Assembly (NCBI RefSeq): GCF_000767615.3
Contig: NZ_CP009553.3
Location: 3,348,001-3,412,000 of the forward strand
From: Pandoraea pnomenusa
GTDB lineage: Bacteria > Pseudomonadota > Gammaproteobacteria > Burkholderiales > Burkholderiaceae
DNA length: 64,000 nt
Reading direction: 5' to 3'
Both the position numbers and the translations under genes were made by a program. Below the pieces are notes generated by a model that was not told the DNA's origin, searched no databases, and worked only from the letters and a program-made list of their open reading frames with translations. This document shows positions 1 through 8,694 of the stretch, one piece after another (position 1 is the stretch's first letter; the number at the start of each line of letters is the position of its first letter).

Positions 1-422
1 TCGTTGAACAGGTGATCGACCTGCATCTCGCTCAGCGCGATCGGCAGCAAGCCGTTCTTGTAGCAGTTGTTGAAGAAGATGTCGGCAAAGCTCGGCGCGA
101 TCACCGCGCGGAACCCGTATTGTTGCAGCGCCCACGGCGCGTGTTCACGCGAGCTGCCGCAGCCGAAGTTCTTGCGGGCGAGCAGAATCGTCGCGCCCTG
201 GAAGCGAGGCTGGTTAAGCACGAAGTTCGGGTTGAGCGGACGCGTGCTGCAGTCCTGGCCCGGCTGACCGACATCGAGATAACGCCACTCGTCGAACAGG
301 TTCGGACCGAAGCCCGTACGCTTGATCGACTTCAGGAATTGCTTGGGGATGATCGCGTCGGTATCGACGTTCTCGCGATCCAGCGGTGCCACCAGCCCCG
401 TATGGACGGTAAATTTTTCCAT
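1..422 (-). CDS. leuD: 3-isopropylmalate dehydratase small subunit, partial (C-terminus beyond window)
   Basis: Small subunit of isopropylmalate isomerase, which with LeuC converts 2-isopropylmalate to 3-isopropylmalate in leucine synthesis. The first 140 codons are in the window, beginning [20 protein letters not shown]. The family signature [13 protein letters not shown] is visible near residue 85. The ATG at 422 is preceded by AGGTGG at 6-base spacing, which fixes the start. The family is usually about 215 residues, so roughly a third is missing past base 1. It is transcribed after leuC and the entericidin gene, as in a leuC-(small lipoprotein)-leuD-leuB operon. Identification is firm; only the truncation by the window edge limits it. 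Confidence 0.95.
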   Translation of the reverse strand, partial: MEKFTVHTGLVAPLDRENVDTDAIIPKQFLKSIKRTGFGPNLFDEWRYLDVGQPGQDCSTRPLNPNFVLNQPRFQGATILLARKNFGCGSSREHAPWALQQYGFRAVIAPSFADIFFNNCYKNGLLPIALSEMQVDHLFN

Positions 423-542
423 CACGAACCACCTGATCAAAACAGTTCGGCTGCGGCCCGCATCCGCGATGCGCAAGCCGTCACAACCGGAAATTTCGTA
501 GGTGCGCGCGCCGGGAATCCCCGCGCGACGCGCACCGTCGCA

Positions 543-671
543 TCACTTCTTCGCGGCGTTTTCGAGCGCCGAGCCAGCGGCTTGCGTATCCTTGCCCAGG
601 CCCGCCATCGTGTTGCAACCTGCCACACCCAGGAGCAACACCGCACCGATCAGCATCCACAGTTTCTTCAT
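543..671 (-). CDS. Entericidin A/B family small lipoprotein
   Basis: A 42-residue peptide reading MKKLWMLIGAVLLLGVAG then Cys19: a short charged start, one hydrophobic stretch and a lipobox (V-A-G-C) for signal peptidase II cleavage and lipidation. The mature part is about 24 residues, small and Ala/Gly/Lys-rich, ending ENAAKK. This matches the entericidin family (ecnA/ecnB), cell-envelope lipopeptides described in enterobacteria as a toxin-antidote pair, although many proteobacteria carry a single homologue of unknown role. It lies between leuC (55 bases upstream) and leuD (120 bases downstream) on the same strand, so it is probably co-transcribed with them. Function here is unproven. Confidence 0.85.
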   Translation of the reverse strand: MKKLWMLIGAVLLLGVAGCNTMAGLGKDTQAAGSALENAAKK

Positions 672-726
672 GGTTTTGTCTCTGTCAAAGCTAGTGTCAA
701 ACGACGGATAAATCGATGCGAACGCG

Positions 727-2136
727 TCAAACGAGGCGACGCACGTCGACGAAGTGCCCCTCGATGGCCGCGGCGGCCGCCATGGCCGGGCTCACCAAAT
801 GGGTGCGTCCTCCGGCGCCCTGACGGCCTTCGAAGTTGCGGTTCGAGGTCGAGGCGCAGCGCTCGCCCGGTTCGAGCCGGTCGGCATTCATCGCCAGGCA
901 CATCGAGCACCCGGGCTCGCGCCACTCGAAGCCGGCCGCCTTGAAGACCTGGTCCAGCCCTTCCTGCTCGGCCTGATGCTTCACGAGCCCCGAGCCCGGC
1001 ACGACCATGGCCAGACGCACGTTCGACGCCACCCGGCGCCCCAGCTTCTTCACGACGTAAGCCGCTGCGCGAATGTCTTCGATGCGCGAATTGGTGCACG
1101 ATCCGATGAAGACCTTGTCGACGTTGATGCTCGACATGGGCGTGTCCGGCGTGAGTGCCATGTACTCGAGCGCTCGCTCCATGGCGCTGCGCTTGACCGG
1201 ATCCTTCTCTTTCTCGGGGTCGGGCACGCGGTCCTCGATGCTCACCACCATTTCCGGCGACGTCCCCCAGCTCACCTGCGGACGCAGCGTGCTGGCGTCG
1301 ATCTCGACCACATGGTCGAACTTGGCCCCGGCGTCGGTGTGAAACGTGCGCCAGTAGGCTTCGGCCTGCTCGAACTCCACGCCGGACGGCGAAAACGGTC
1401 GGCCCTTCACGTAATTGATGGTCGTGTCGTCCACCGCCACCAGACCGGCCCGTGCGCCGGCCTCGATGGCCATGTTGCACACGGTCATGCGCCCTTCCAT
1501 CGACAGCGCGCGGATCGCCGAGCCCGCGAATTCGATCGTGAAGCCCGTGCCGCCAGCCGTGCCGATCCTGCCGATGACGGCCAGCACGATGTCCTTGGCG
1601 GAGCAACCGCGCGGCAGCGTGCCTTCGACCTTCACGAGCATGTTCTTGCTCTTCTTCATGAGCAACGTCTGCGTGGCGAGCGTGTGCTCGACTTCGGAGG
1701 TGCCAATGCCGAACGCCAGCGCGCCGAACGCGCCGTGCGTGGACGTATGCGAGTCACCGCACACTACCGTCATGCCGGGCAACGTGGCGCCCTGCTCCGG
1801 CCCGATCACGTGCACGATGCCCTGACGGACGTCGTTCATCTTGAATTGGGTGATGCCGTAGTTGTCGCAGTTGCTGTCGAGCGTGTCGACCTGCAGACGC
1901 GAAATCGGATCGGCAATGCCTTGCGTACGGTCGGTGGTCGGCACGTTGTGGTCCGACACCGCGAGGTTGGCGGACAGGCGCCACACCGGACGCTGTGCGA
2001 GTTTTAGCCCCTCAAACGCCTGCGGACTGGTCACCTCGTGCAGCAGGTGGCGGTCGATGTAGAGCAACGTAGTGCCATCGTCCTCGGTATGCACGACATG
2101 TGCATCCCACAATTTGTCATACAGCGTCTTGGCCAT
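727..2136 (-). CDS. leuC: 3-isopropylmalate dehydratase large subunit
   Basis: Large catalytic subunit of isopropylmalate isomerase, an aconitase-family [4Fe-4S] enzyme of leucine biosynthesis. The 469 residues are full length for the family. The three cluster ligands are Cys347 (in IGSCTNSR), Cys410 and Cys413 (in GCSMCLAMN). The N-terminus [15 protein letters not shown] is typical. It is the first gene of the minus-strand leu operon, followed by an entericidin gene and leuD. Two 11-base palindromes sit 25-53 bases before the start and are candidate regulatory sites. Confidence 0.98.
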   Translation of the reverse strand: MAKTLYDKLWDAHVVHTEDDGTTLLYIDRHLLHEVTSPQAFEGLKLAQRPVWRLSANLAVSDHNVPTTDRTQGIADPISRLQVDTLDSNCDNYGITQFKMNDVRQGIVHVIGPEQGATLPGMTVVCGDSHTSTHGAFGALAFGIGTSEVEHTLATQTLLMKKSKNMLVKVEGTLPRGCSAKDIVLAVIGRIGTAGGTGFTIEFAGSAIRALSMEGRMTVCNMAIEAGARAGLVAVDDTTINYVKGRPFSPSGVEFEQAEAYWRTFHTDAGAKFDHVVEIDASTLRPQVSWGTSPEMVVSIEDRVPDPEKEKDPVKRSAMERALEYMALTPDTPMSSINVDKVFIGSCTNSRIEDIRAAAYVVKKLGRRVASNVRLAMVVPGSGLVKHQAEQEGLDQVFKAAGFEWREPGCSMCLAMNADRLEPGERCASTSNRNFEGRQGAGGRTHLVSPAMAAAAAIEGHFVDVRRLV

Positions 2137-2160
2137 GATAAAAACGCGGGGCTAAATATG

Positions 2161-2189
2161 GTTCTGAGAACAAATATCGTTCTGGGAAC
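2161..2189 (-). promoter_or_regulatory. Tandem GTTCTNNGAAC-type palindromes upstream of leuC
   Basis: GTTCTGAGAAC (2161-2171) and GTTCTGGGAAC (2179-2189) are two near-identical 11-base inverted repeats whose starts lie 18 bases apart. They fall 25-53 bases before the leuC start codon, within the likely promoter or leader. Repeated dyads of this kind suggest binding of a dimeric regulator to two sites. I cannot name the regulator; a leucine-responsive factor is inference. Confidence 0.45.
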
Positions 2190-2340
2190 TTTTGATTATG
2201 CCATAGCGCTTTCGCGCCGGCGGAATACGAAATCCCCGGAAAACCGGGCGGTAAACGCACGATCAACCGGGGATTTGTGCGAATCACGGCAGCGTGTGCC
2301 GTGGATTCGAATATAGCGCAACGAGGGCTCGCTGCGGGCC

Positions 2341-2401
2341 GCACCGCCTTGCCGTTTCGGCAAGGTTGCGGTGCCGGCACGGCAAGCGGGGGCCGTGCCG
2401 G
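2341..2401 (-). terminator. Paired hairpins downstream of gltA
   Basis: Just after the gltA stop lie two stem-loops. One is a perfect 10-base inverted repeat, CCGGCACGGC (2374-2383) with GCCGTGCCGG (2392-2401). The other has stem GCACCGC-CTTGCC (2341-2353) against 2359-2374 with a three-base bulge. There is no U-run, so they may act in RNA stabilisation or Rho-assisted ending rather than as a classical intrinsic terminator for the sdh-gltA transcript. Confidence 0.5.
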
Positions 2402-2415
2402 GGGCCTCGACTCGC

Positions 2416-3717
2416 TTAGCGCTTGTCGATTGCCGTCACTTCGCGCGGCGTGTGGCCAATGAACAGCTGACGCGGACGACCGATCTTCTGGTCCGGCTCG
2501 CCGATCATTTCGTTCCACTGCGCGATCCAGCCCACGGTACGGGCCAGTGCGAAGATGCAGGTGAACATCGAGGTCGGGATGCCCAGCGCGCGCTGCACGA
2601 TACCCGAGTAGAAGTCGACGTTCGGGTACAGCTTGCGCGACACGAAGTATTCGTCTTCCAGGGCGATCTTCTCGAGCTGCATGGCCAGCTTGAACAGCGG
2701 GTCGTCGTGCAGGCCCAGTTCGTTGAGCACTTCGTAGCACGTCTCGCGCATCAGCTTGGCACGCGGGTCGTAGTTCTTGTACACGCGGTGACCGAAGCCC
2801 ATGAGCTTCACGCCCGAGTTCTTGTCCTTCACCTGCTTGATGAACTCGGGGATCTTGTCCGGCGAACCGATCTGCTCGAGCATGTTCAGCGCGGCTTCGT
2901 TCGCACCACCATGCGCCGGGCCCCACAGACAAGCGATACCGGCGGCGATACACGCGAACGGGTTCGCGCCCGACGATCCGGCCAGACGCACGGTCGACGT
3001 CGAAGCGTTCTGTTCGTGATCGGCGTGCAGGATCAGGATACGGTCGAGGGCGCGCACCAGCACGTCGTTGACTTCGTACTCTTCGCACGGGTTCGCGAAC
3101 ATCATGCGCATGAAGTTCGCGCTGTACGACAGGTCGTTGCGCGGGTACACGAACGGCTGCCCGATGCTGTACTTGTACGCCATGGCCACGAGCGTCGGCA
3201 GCTTGGCGATCAGGCGGATGGCCGAGACTTCGCGATGCGTCGGGTTATTGATGTCGAGCGAGTCGTGGTAGAACGCGGACAGGGCGCCGACCGAGCCGGT
3301 CAGTACGGCCATCGGGTGCGCGTCGCGACGGAAGCCACGGAAGAAGAAGTTCATCTGCTCGTGAACCATCGTGTGACGGGTGACCGTCTTCACGAACTCT
3401 TCCTTCTGCTGCGCGTTCGGCAGCTCGCCCTTGAGCAGCAGGTACGAGGTCTCGAGGAAGTCGCAGTGGGTCGCCAACTGCTCGATCGGGTAGCCGCGAT
3501 ACAGCAGCTCGCCCTTGTCGCCATCGATGTAGGTGATGGCCGAATTGCACGACGCCGTCGACATGAAGCCCGGGTCATACGTGAACTTGCCAGTCTGGCC
3601 GTACAGCTTACGGATGTCGATTACATCCGGGCCCATCGTTCCCTTGTAGATCGGCAGCTCGACGCTAGGCGAATCGTCAGAGAAAGATAGGGTGGCTTTA
3701 ACTTCAGACGGAGTCAT
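2416..3717 (-). CDS. gltA: Citrate synthase (type II)
   Basis: Condenses oxaloacetate and acetyl-CoA to citrate, the entry step of the TCA cycle. At 433 residues it has the length of the NADH-sensitive hexameric type II enzymes of Gram-negative bacteria. Catalytic residues are visible: His269 (in [12 protein letters not shown]), His310 (in [15 protein letters not shown]) and Asp368 (in YPNVDFYSG). It is the last gene of a minus-strand run sdhC-sdhD-sdhA-sdhB-sdhE-gltA, 30 bases after sdhE, so co-transcription with succinate dehydrogenase is likely. Strong hairpins follow the stop. Confidence 0.98.
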   Translation of the reverse strand: MTPSEVKATLSFSDDSPSVELPIYKGTMGPDVIDIRKLYGQTGKFTYDPGFMSTASCNSAITYIDGDKGELLYRGYPIEQLATHCDFLETSYLLLKGELPNAQQKEEFVKTVTRHTMVHEQMNFFFRGFRRDAHPMAVLTGSVGALSAFYHDSLDINNPTHREVSAIRLIAKLPTLVAMAYKYSIGQPFVYPRNDLSYSANFMRMMFANPCEEYEVNDVLVRALDRILILHADHEQNASTSTVRLAGSSGANPFACIAAGIACLWGPAHGGANEAALNMLEQIGSPDKIPEFIKQVKDKNSGVKLMGFGHRVYKNYDPRAKLMRETCYEVLNELGLHDDPLFKLAMQLEKIALEDEYFVSRKLYPNVDFYSGIVQRALGIPTSMFTCIFALARTVGWIAQWNEMIGEPDQKIGRPRQLFIGHTPREVTAIDKR

Positions 3718-3747
3718 ATCGCTTCCTCAAAAAAATACTGTAAACCC

Positions 3748-4020
3748 CTACACGGCACGCAAAAGCGCCAGCAGGCGCTGCACGTCCGGCCCGTCCAGAT
3801 CCGCCTCGGGCTCTTTACGCGCTAGCAGCAGATCCATCAAATCGTTGTCGCTCAAATCGAGCAGCTTCGTGAGCGCGCCCACATCCTCGTCGGTCATCGA
3901 CGCTTCGTATTTGGCGAAGAACCGTTCGAGGATAAGGTCGTTTTCCAGCAAACCGCGGCGTGCCCGCCAGCGCAGGCGGGCACGTTTGACCGGATCGGAC
4001 TGGTGAGTGGTATCCGGCAT
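3748..4020 (-). CDS. sdhE: Succinate dehydrogenase assembly factor (FAD assembly)
   Basis: A 90-residue protein of the SdhE/SDHAF2/YgfY family, which promotes covalent flavinylation of SdhA. The family signature RxRRGxxE appears as RWRARRGLLENDLIL at residues 17-31, followed by the acidic helical segment MTDEDVGALTKLLDLSDNDL. It is 10 bases after sdhB and 30 bases before gltA on the same strand, which fits its role in maturing the enzyme encoded upstream. Length is normal for the family. Confidence 0.95.
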   Translation of the reverse strand: MPDTTHQSDPVKRARLRWRARRGLLENDLILERFFAKYEASMTDEDVGALTKLLDLSDNDLMDLLLARKEPEADLDGPDVQRLLALLRAV

Positions 4021-4030
4021 GATCGATGGG

Positions 4031-4732
4031 TCAGACGGCGCGACGCACCATCAGCTCCTTGATCTTGCCGATCGCCTTCGTCGGGTTCAGACCCTTCGGG
4101 CACACGTCCACGCAGTTCATGATCGTATGGCAGCGGAACAGGCGATACGGATCTTCCAGGTTGTCCAGACGTTCGCTGGTCGCCGTGTCGCGGCTGTCCG
4201 CGATGAAGCGATAGGCCTGGAGCAGACCGGCCGGGCCGACGAACTTGTCCGGATTCCACCAGAAGCTCGGGCACGACGTCGAGCACGAAGCGCACAGGAT
4301 GCACTCGTACAGGCCGTCGAGCTCGTCACGCTGTTCGGGCGACTGCAGACGTTCCTTCTCCGGTGCCGGCTCGGGGTTGATCAGATACGGCTTGATCGAG
4401 TGGTACTGGTTGAAGAAGTGCGTCATGTCGACGATGAGGTCGCGAATGACGGGCAGGCCCGGCAACGGCTTGAGCACGATCTTGTTCGGCAGATCGTTCA
4501 TGTTGGTCAGGCAGGCCAGACCGTTCTTGCCGTTGATGTTCATCGCGTCCGAACCGCACACGCCTTCACGGCAGGAGCGGCGGAAGGCGATACCTTCGTC
4601 GAGCTTCTTGAGCTTGACCAGGGCGTCGAGCAGCATGCGCTCATGACCGTCGAGTTCGACCTCGTAGGTCTGCATGTACGGTGCGGCGTCCTTGTCCGGA
4701 TCGTAGCGGTAGACTTCAAAAATGCGTTTCAT
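4031..4732 (-). CDS. sdhB: Succinate dehydrogenase iron-sulfur subunit
   Basis: Electron-transfer subunit of complex II, passing electrons from FAD in SdhA to ubiquinone through three Fe-S centres. The 233 residues show the [2Fe-2S] motif C54-REGV-C59 and C74, with Asp at position 62 as in the E. coli enzyme. The [4Fe-4S] motif is CILCASCSTSC at 144-154, and the [3Fe-4S] motif is C201-HTIMN-C207-VDV-C211. Length and motifs are complete. It lies 15 bases downstream of sdhA and 10 bases before sdhE in one transcription unit. Confidence 0.98.
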   Translation of the reverse strand: MKRIFEVYRYDPDKDAAPYMQTYEVELDGHERMLLDALVKLKKLDEGIAFRRSCREGVCGSDAMNINGKNGLACLTNMNDLPNKIVLKPLPGLPVIRDLIVDMTHFFNQYHSIKPYLINPEPAPEKERLQSPEQRDELDGLYECILCASCSTSCPSFWWNPDKFVGPAGLLQAYRFIADSRDTATSERLDNLEDPYRLFRCHTIMNCVDVCPKGLNPTKAIGKIKELMVRRAV

Positions 4733-4747
4733 GATCTTGCGAATCCC

Positions 4748-6523
4748 TTAGAACGTCCGCGCCTTGGGCGGGACCGAGTCGACGGTCAGCGGCTTCATCT
4801 GCACCGGCTTGTATTCCAGACGGTTGCCTTCGCTGAAGAACAGCGAGTGGCGCATCCAGTTGGCGTCGTCGCGCTCCGGAAAATCGCTGTGCGCGTGGGC
4901 GCCGCGGCTTTCCTTGCGGGCTTCGGCTGCGATCATGGTGGCCTTGGCCACTTCGATCAGGTTGTCGACTTCGAGCGCTTCCATGCGCGCCGTGTTGAAC
5001 ACCTTCGACTTGTCCTTCAGGTGGACGTGCGAGACACGCTCGGCCACTTGCTTGATCTCGTCAACGCCTTCCTTGAGCAGGTCGGACGTGCGGAACACGC
5101 CGGCGTGCTTCTGCATCGTCGCGCGGATATCGTTGGCGATGTCCTGGGCGTATTCACCCGAGCTCGACGCTTCCAGACGCCCCAGACGCGCGAGCGCGTT
5201 CTCGCCGGCATCGGCGGGCAGCGGCTTGTGTTCGCCGTGGTTCTTCACGAAATCGACGATGTGGTTGCCGGCCGCACGGCCGAACACCACCAGGTCGAGC
5301 AGCGAGTTCGTGCCCAGACGGTTCGCACCGTGGACCGACACGCACGAGCACTCGCCCACGGCGTAGAAGCCGTTGACCGGCACCGATGCGCCGTCCTTCT
5401 GCATGACGACCTGACCGTTGTAGTTCGTCGGGATGCCGCCCATCTGATAGTGAATGGTCGGCACGACCGGGATCGGTTCCTTGATCGCGTCCACGTTGGC
5501 GAACTTCAGCGCGATTTCACGGATCGACGGCAGACGCTTCATGATCGTCTCGGCACCGATGTGCGAGAGGTCGAGCAGCACGTAGTCGCCGTTCGGGCCG
5601 CAGCCGCGGCCTTCCTTGATTTCCTGGTCCATCGAACGCGACACGAAGTCACGCGGCGCCAGATCCTTCAGCGTCGGGGCATAGCGCTCCATGAAACGCT
5701 CGCCGTTCGAGTTGCGCAGAATACCGCCCTCGCCGCGCACGCCTTCGGTAATCAACACGCCCGCGCCGGCCACGCCGGTCGGGTGGAATTGCCAGAATTC
5801 CATGTCTTCGAGCGGAATGCCCGCACGCGCCGCCATGCCCAGACCGTCGCCGGTATTGATGAACGCGTTGGTCGACGCCGCGTAGACACGGCCGGCACCG
5901 CCGGTCGCGAACAACGTGCACTTGCCTTCGAGCAGGTAGACGTCACCGGTTTCGAGCTCCAGCGCCGACACGCCGAGGACATCGCCCTCTTCGTTGCGGA
6001 TCAGGTCGAGCGCCATCCATTCCACGAAGAAGTGGGTCTTGGCAGCCACGTTCTGTTGATACAGCGTGTGCAGCAGCGCGTGACCGGTACGGTCGGCCGC
6101 CGCGCAAGCGCGCTGAACCGGCTTCTCGCCATAGTTGGCCGTGTGGCCGCCGAACGGGCGCTGGTAGATCGTGCCGTCCGGGTTACGGTCGAACGGCATG
6201 CCGAAGTGCTCGAGCTCGTAGACGGCGTTCGGCGCCTGGCGGCACATGAACTCGATCGCATCCTGGTCGCCGAGCCAGTCGGAACCCTTGATGGTGTCGT
6301 AGAAGTGATAGTGCCAGTTGTCTTCGCTCATGTTGCCGAGCGAAGCACCAATGCCGCCCTGTGCGGCGACGGTATGCGAACGGGTGGGGAACACCTTGGA
6401 CAGCACGGCGACCGACAGACCGGCCTTGGCCAGTTGCAGCGACGCACGCATGCCCGAACCGCCTGCGCCCACGATGACAACGTCAAAGCGGCGGCGCGGC
6501 AGCGAATTTTTGATTGCAGCCAT
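4748..6523 (-). CDS. sdhA: Succinate dehydrogenase flavoprotein subunit
   Basis: Catalytic subunit oxidising succinate to fumarate on the cytoplasmic face of the inner membrane. The 591 residues begin with an FAD-binding glycine motif (VVIVGAGGSGMRASLQLAKAG, about 15-35). His50 in RSHTVAAQGG is the site of covalent FAD attachment. The substrate-site segment HGANRLGTNSLLDLVVFGRA and a C-terminal arm ending KARTF are present. It begins 3 bases after the sdhD stop. The dedicated flavinylation factor SdhE is encoded two genes further down. Confidence 0.98.
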   Translation of the reverse strand: MAAIKNSLPRRRFDVVIVGAGGSGMRASLQLAKAGLSVAVLSKVFPTRSHTVAAQGGIGASLGNMSEDNWHYHFYDTIKGSDWLGDQDAIEFMCRQAPNAVYELEHFGMPFDRNPDGTIYQRPFGGHTANYGEKPVQRACAAADRTGHALLHTLYQQNVAAKTHFFVEWMALDLIRNEEGDVLGVSALELETGDVYLLEGKCTLFATGGAGRVYAASTNAFINTGDGLGMAARAGIPLEDMEFWQFHPTGVAGAGVLITEGVRGEGGILRNSNGERFMERYAPTLKDLAPRDFVSRSMDQEIKEGRGCGPNGDYVLLDLSHIGAETIMKRLPSIREIALKFANVDAIKEPIPVVPTIHYQMGGIPTNYNGQVVMQKDGASVPVNGFYAVGECSCVSVHGANRLGTNSLLDLVVFGRAAGNHIVDFVKNHGEHKPLPADAGENALARLGRLEASSSGEYAQDIANDIRATMQKHAGVFRTSDLLKEGVDEIKQVAERVSHVHLKDKSKVFNTARMEALEVDNLIEVAKATMIAAEARKESRGAHAHSDFPERDDANWMRHSLFFSEGNRLEYKPVQMKPLTVDSVPPKARTF

Positions 6524-6526
6524 TCT

Positions 6527-6892
6527 TTACACTCTCCACAGAATCTGCGCGGCATAGCCGGCACAAGCCAGCAGCCAGACGATCGTCAGCGCGTACAGCG
6601 CCAGTCGCACACCGACCGGCTTGACGTAGTCCATCCAGATGTCGCGCACACCGACCCACGCGTGATAGAACAGCGCGAGCAGCGTGACGAACGTGGCCAG
6701 CTTCATCCACTGATGAGCGAAGATGCCGGCCCAGCCTTCGTAGGAGAAATCCTTGGCGGTGAAGAACCACACCAGCAGGATCACGGTGTACACGGCCATG
6801 ATGACCGCGGTCATGCGTTGAGCGATCCAGTCGCGCAGGCCGTAGTGAGCCCCGACGACGAGACGCTTCGAACCAATATTGTTCTGTGCCAT
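6527..6892 (-). CDS. sdhD: Succinate dehydrogenase membrane anchor subunit
   Basis: Membrane anchor of complex II, contributing to the quinone site and haem b. The 121 residues form three predicted transmembrane helices (about 24-46, 65-85, 96-118). The motif HAWVGVRDIWMDY at 77-89 holds His77, the expected haem ligand, and the Asp-Tyr pair of the quinone pocket. One base separates it from sdhC upstream and 3 bases from sdhA downstream. Confidence 0.96.
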   Translation of the reverse strand: MAQNNIGSKRLVVGAHYGLRDWIAQRMTAVIMAVYTVILLVWFFTAKDFSYEGWAGIFAHQWMKLATFVTLLALFYHAWVGVRDIWMDYVKPVGVRLALYALTIVWLLACAGYAAQILWRV

Positions 6893-6893
6893 C

Positions 6894-7307
6894 TTAGAAC
6901 GCTCCGAACAGCTTGAGGGCGACGGCCAGCGTCAGCACCAGCGACACGGCCAGGACGACCACCGCCGAATTCTTGCCACCTTCCTTGCTCACGGCATCGT
7001 GATTGAAGTCCATGCGCAGATGGCGCAGGCCAGCGCAGAAGTGGTGCAGGAAGCCCCACGACAAGGCAAGGATGACGAGTTTGACAAACCAGTTGGAGGC
7101 GATGCTTCGCAGAACGTCGAAGCTGAGTTCCGACGTGAGGCTCTGTTCGAACAAGAAAAGCGCGAACGGCAACAGAAGGAACAAGATCACACCGCTAATA
7201 CGGTGCAGAATGGAAACGATACCAGCCGGCGGAAGACGGTACGTGACAATCTGTCCGATACCGATATTCCTGTAGACTGGCCGCTCTTTTTTTACCACTT
7301 CAGCCAT
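6894..7307 (-). CDS. sdhC: Succinate dehydrogenase cytochrome b556 subunit
   Basis: Cytochrome subunit of complex II. With start MAEVVKKERPVYRNI it has 137 residues and three transmembrane helices. The quinone-site segment SILHRISGV spans residues 32-40, and the haem-ligand motif HFCAGLRHLRMD has His89. An in-frame ATG at 7319 would add MGSS; I prefer the ATG at 7307 because GGGG lies 6-9 bases upstream and because homologues start near this point. It is the first gene of the sdhCDAB-sdhE-gltA run. TAAAAT about 40 bases upstream is a possible -10 element, without a convincing -35. Confidence 0.95.
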   Translation of the reverse strand: MAEVVKKERPVYRNIGIGQIVTYRLPPAGIVSILHRISGVILFLLLPFALFLFEQSLTSELSFDVLRSIASNWFVKLVILALSWGFLHHFCAGLRHLRMDFNHDAVSKEGGKNSAVVVLAVSLVLTLAVALKLFGAF

Positions 7308-7508
7308 GCTAGACCCCATGTAGTTACATCAGCTCCGGATTTTAGCGCCGATTCTAGTGCGTTGCACCATACCGGTTCCAAAGCGTCCGGAAATTCCTGC
7401 CAACGGCGCACGACACGCCGCCCCTCAAGCCCCCGACTCACGGTCGCGCACCGGCCACGACACCGACGCGCTCCCGGATGAGCCGCCCTACCTCTCAATT
7501 CAACGCTT

Positions 7509-8351
7509 TCAGCTCAGTTCGTTCTGGTAATGGTGTTCCGTGGTGACATACCAGCCCCGGCGCACTTCCACCGGCTTGTCCCCGTAAGTGTAGGAAACTC
7601 GTTCCACACTCAACAGCGGGAAACCCTTCGGCACCTTCAGCAAATCCGCGGTCATGTCGTCCGCGGCCACGGCGCGAACCTTTTCCACGGCGCGAATCAT
7701 GCGCGTGCCGAACTCGTCTTCGAACAGGCCGTACATCGGCCCCTTGTATTCGTTGAGCTTCTCTGCGGTCAGGCCACGAAACAGCGCCCCCGGCAGCCAG
7801 ATTTCGTCGAGGACCGTCGGACGGTCCGAGAAATCCATCATGCGCCGGATCAGGATCACGCCGTCGCCCGCGCGCAGCTCCAGCTGACGAGCGATCTCCG
7901 CCGGTGCGCGCATGCGGCGGCACTCGATCAGGCGACTTGGCGGGTGGTGAGGTTCGCCCGAATCGGGCGCAAGACGCAGAAACCGGAACTGCACCCGGTC
8001 CTCGTGGTGTGTCGCAACGAACGTGCCCCGCCCCTGACGGCGCACAAGCAGATTCTCGGCCGCAAGCTCGTCGATGGCTTTGCGCACCGTCCCCTGACTC
8101 ACCTTGTAGCGGGCGGCCAGATCGACTTCGCTGGGAATGATTTCGCCGGGCTTCCACTCGCCGGCCTGCAGGCTCTGTGTGATGAGCCCCTTGATCTGCT
8201 GATAAAGCGGGCTGAAGGTCGGCGACGCTCCCGCGCCGGCCGCGCCCTGCTGAGCCTGGGAGCCCGGTGCGGCGTCGCGCGCGCTGTCCGGTCGCTGCTG
8301 GACATCGACGGGCGGCGTGGGGTTGGATGTGTCGCGAACGTTCGCATTCAT
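7509..8351 (-). CDS. GntR family transcriptional regulator (HutC-type), likely regulator of the TCA genes
   Basis: A 280-residue regulator with a disordered Ala/Gln/Pro-rich lead (1-45). A GntR winged helix follows at 46-116, with the recognition segment SEVDLAARYKVSQGTVRKAI and the wing RRQGRGTFVATH. A UTRA effector-binding domain occupies about 120-275, so it belongs to the HutC subfamily. The open frame extends further upstream, but the ATG at 8351 gives the normal family length and stays clear of the mdh promoter. It lies directly upstream of sdhC on the same strand and divergent from mdh. Palindromes in the divergent gap are its probable operators. The effector is unknown. Confidence 0.9.
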   Translation of the reverse strand: MNANVRDTSNPTPPVDVQQRPDSARDAAPGSQAQQGAAGAGASPTFSPLYQQIKGLITQSLQAGEWKPGEIIPSEVDLAARYKVSQGTVRKAIDELAAENLLVRRQGRGTFVATHHEDRVQFRFLRLAPDSGEPHHPPSRLIECRRMRAPAEIARQLELRAGDGVILIRRMMDFSDRPTVLDEIWLPGALFRGLTAEKLNEYKGPMYGLFEDEFGTRMIRAVEKVRAVAADDMTADLLKVPKGFPLLSVERVSYTYGDKPVEVRRGWYVTTEHHYQNELS

Positions 8352-8407
8352 GGCGGCGATTTGACCACAAATCAAGGCCTTCGTCCATCGAATAACAGCA
8401 ATAATCC

Positions 8408-8427
8408 TATGTCTTATATAAGACATA
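8408..8427. promoter_or_regulatory. 20-base perfect palindrome, candidate GntR operator
   Basis: TATGTCTTATATAAGACATA is a perfect inverted repeat 9 bases upstream of the mdh -35 box and 57 bases before the gntR start. GntR-type dimers bind such A/T-centred dyads. A shorter copy of its core, TCTTATAAGA, lies downstream at 8504-8513. Assignment to the adjacent GntR regulator is inference from position and symmetry. Confidence 0.65.
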
Positions 8428-8435
8428 AGATAGAG

Positions 8436-8464
8436 TTGACATTCGTGATGACGACTCCTACACT
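8436..8464 (+). promoter_or_regulatory. Sigma-70 promoter of mdh
   Basis: TTGACA at 8436-8441 and TACACT at 8459-8464 are separated by exactly 17 bases. This is a perfect -35 and a good -10 in the right orientation for mdh, whose ATG is at 8695. The implied 5' leader is about 220 bases. The promoter is bracketed by the palindromes at 8408-8427 and 8504-8513. Confidence 0.75.
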
Positions 8465-8503
8465 GACGCGGGCTAACAGGGGCCTGCAGCCGCAGCACCG
8501 CTA

Positions 8504-8513
8504 TCTTATAAGA
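8504..8513. promoter_or_regulatory. Second TCTTATAAGA palindrome downstream of the mdh promoter
   Basis: A 10-base perfect palindrome that repeats the core of the dyad at 8408-8427. It lies about 35 bases past the predicted mdh transcription start, a typical position for a second operator that blocks promoter clearance. Regulator identity is inferred. Confidence 0.5.
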
Positions 8514-8694
8514 GAGTCGGGCGCTTCGCACACGTCGACGGCAGCACACCCCGCAGCCCGCAAGCTTCCGTAGGTCAAGGAATTTTAGAAGCTTCATATG
8601 ACGCGGCGCTGTCAGCCTGGCAACCAAGATGCCACCCGGACGGCGAGCTTCTTCTGAGCTTCGCAGGAATTTGTACACGTCTGGAGAGATTCTC

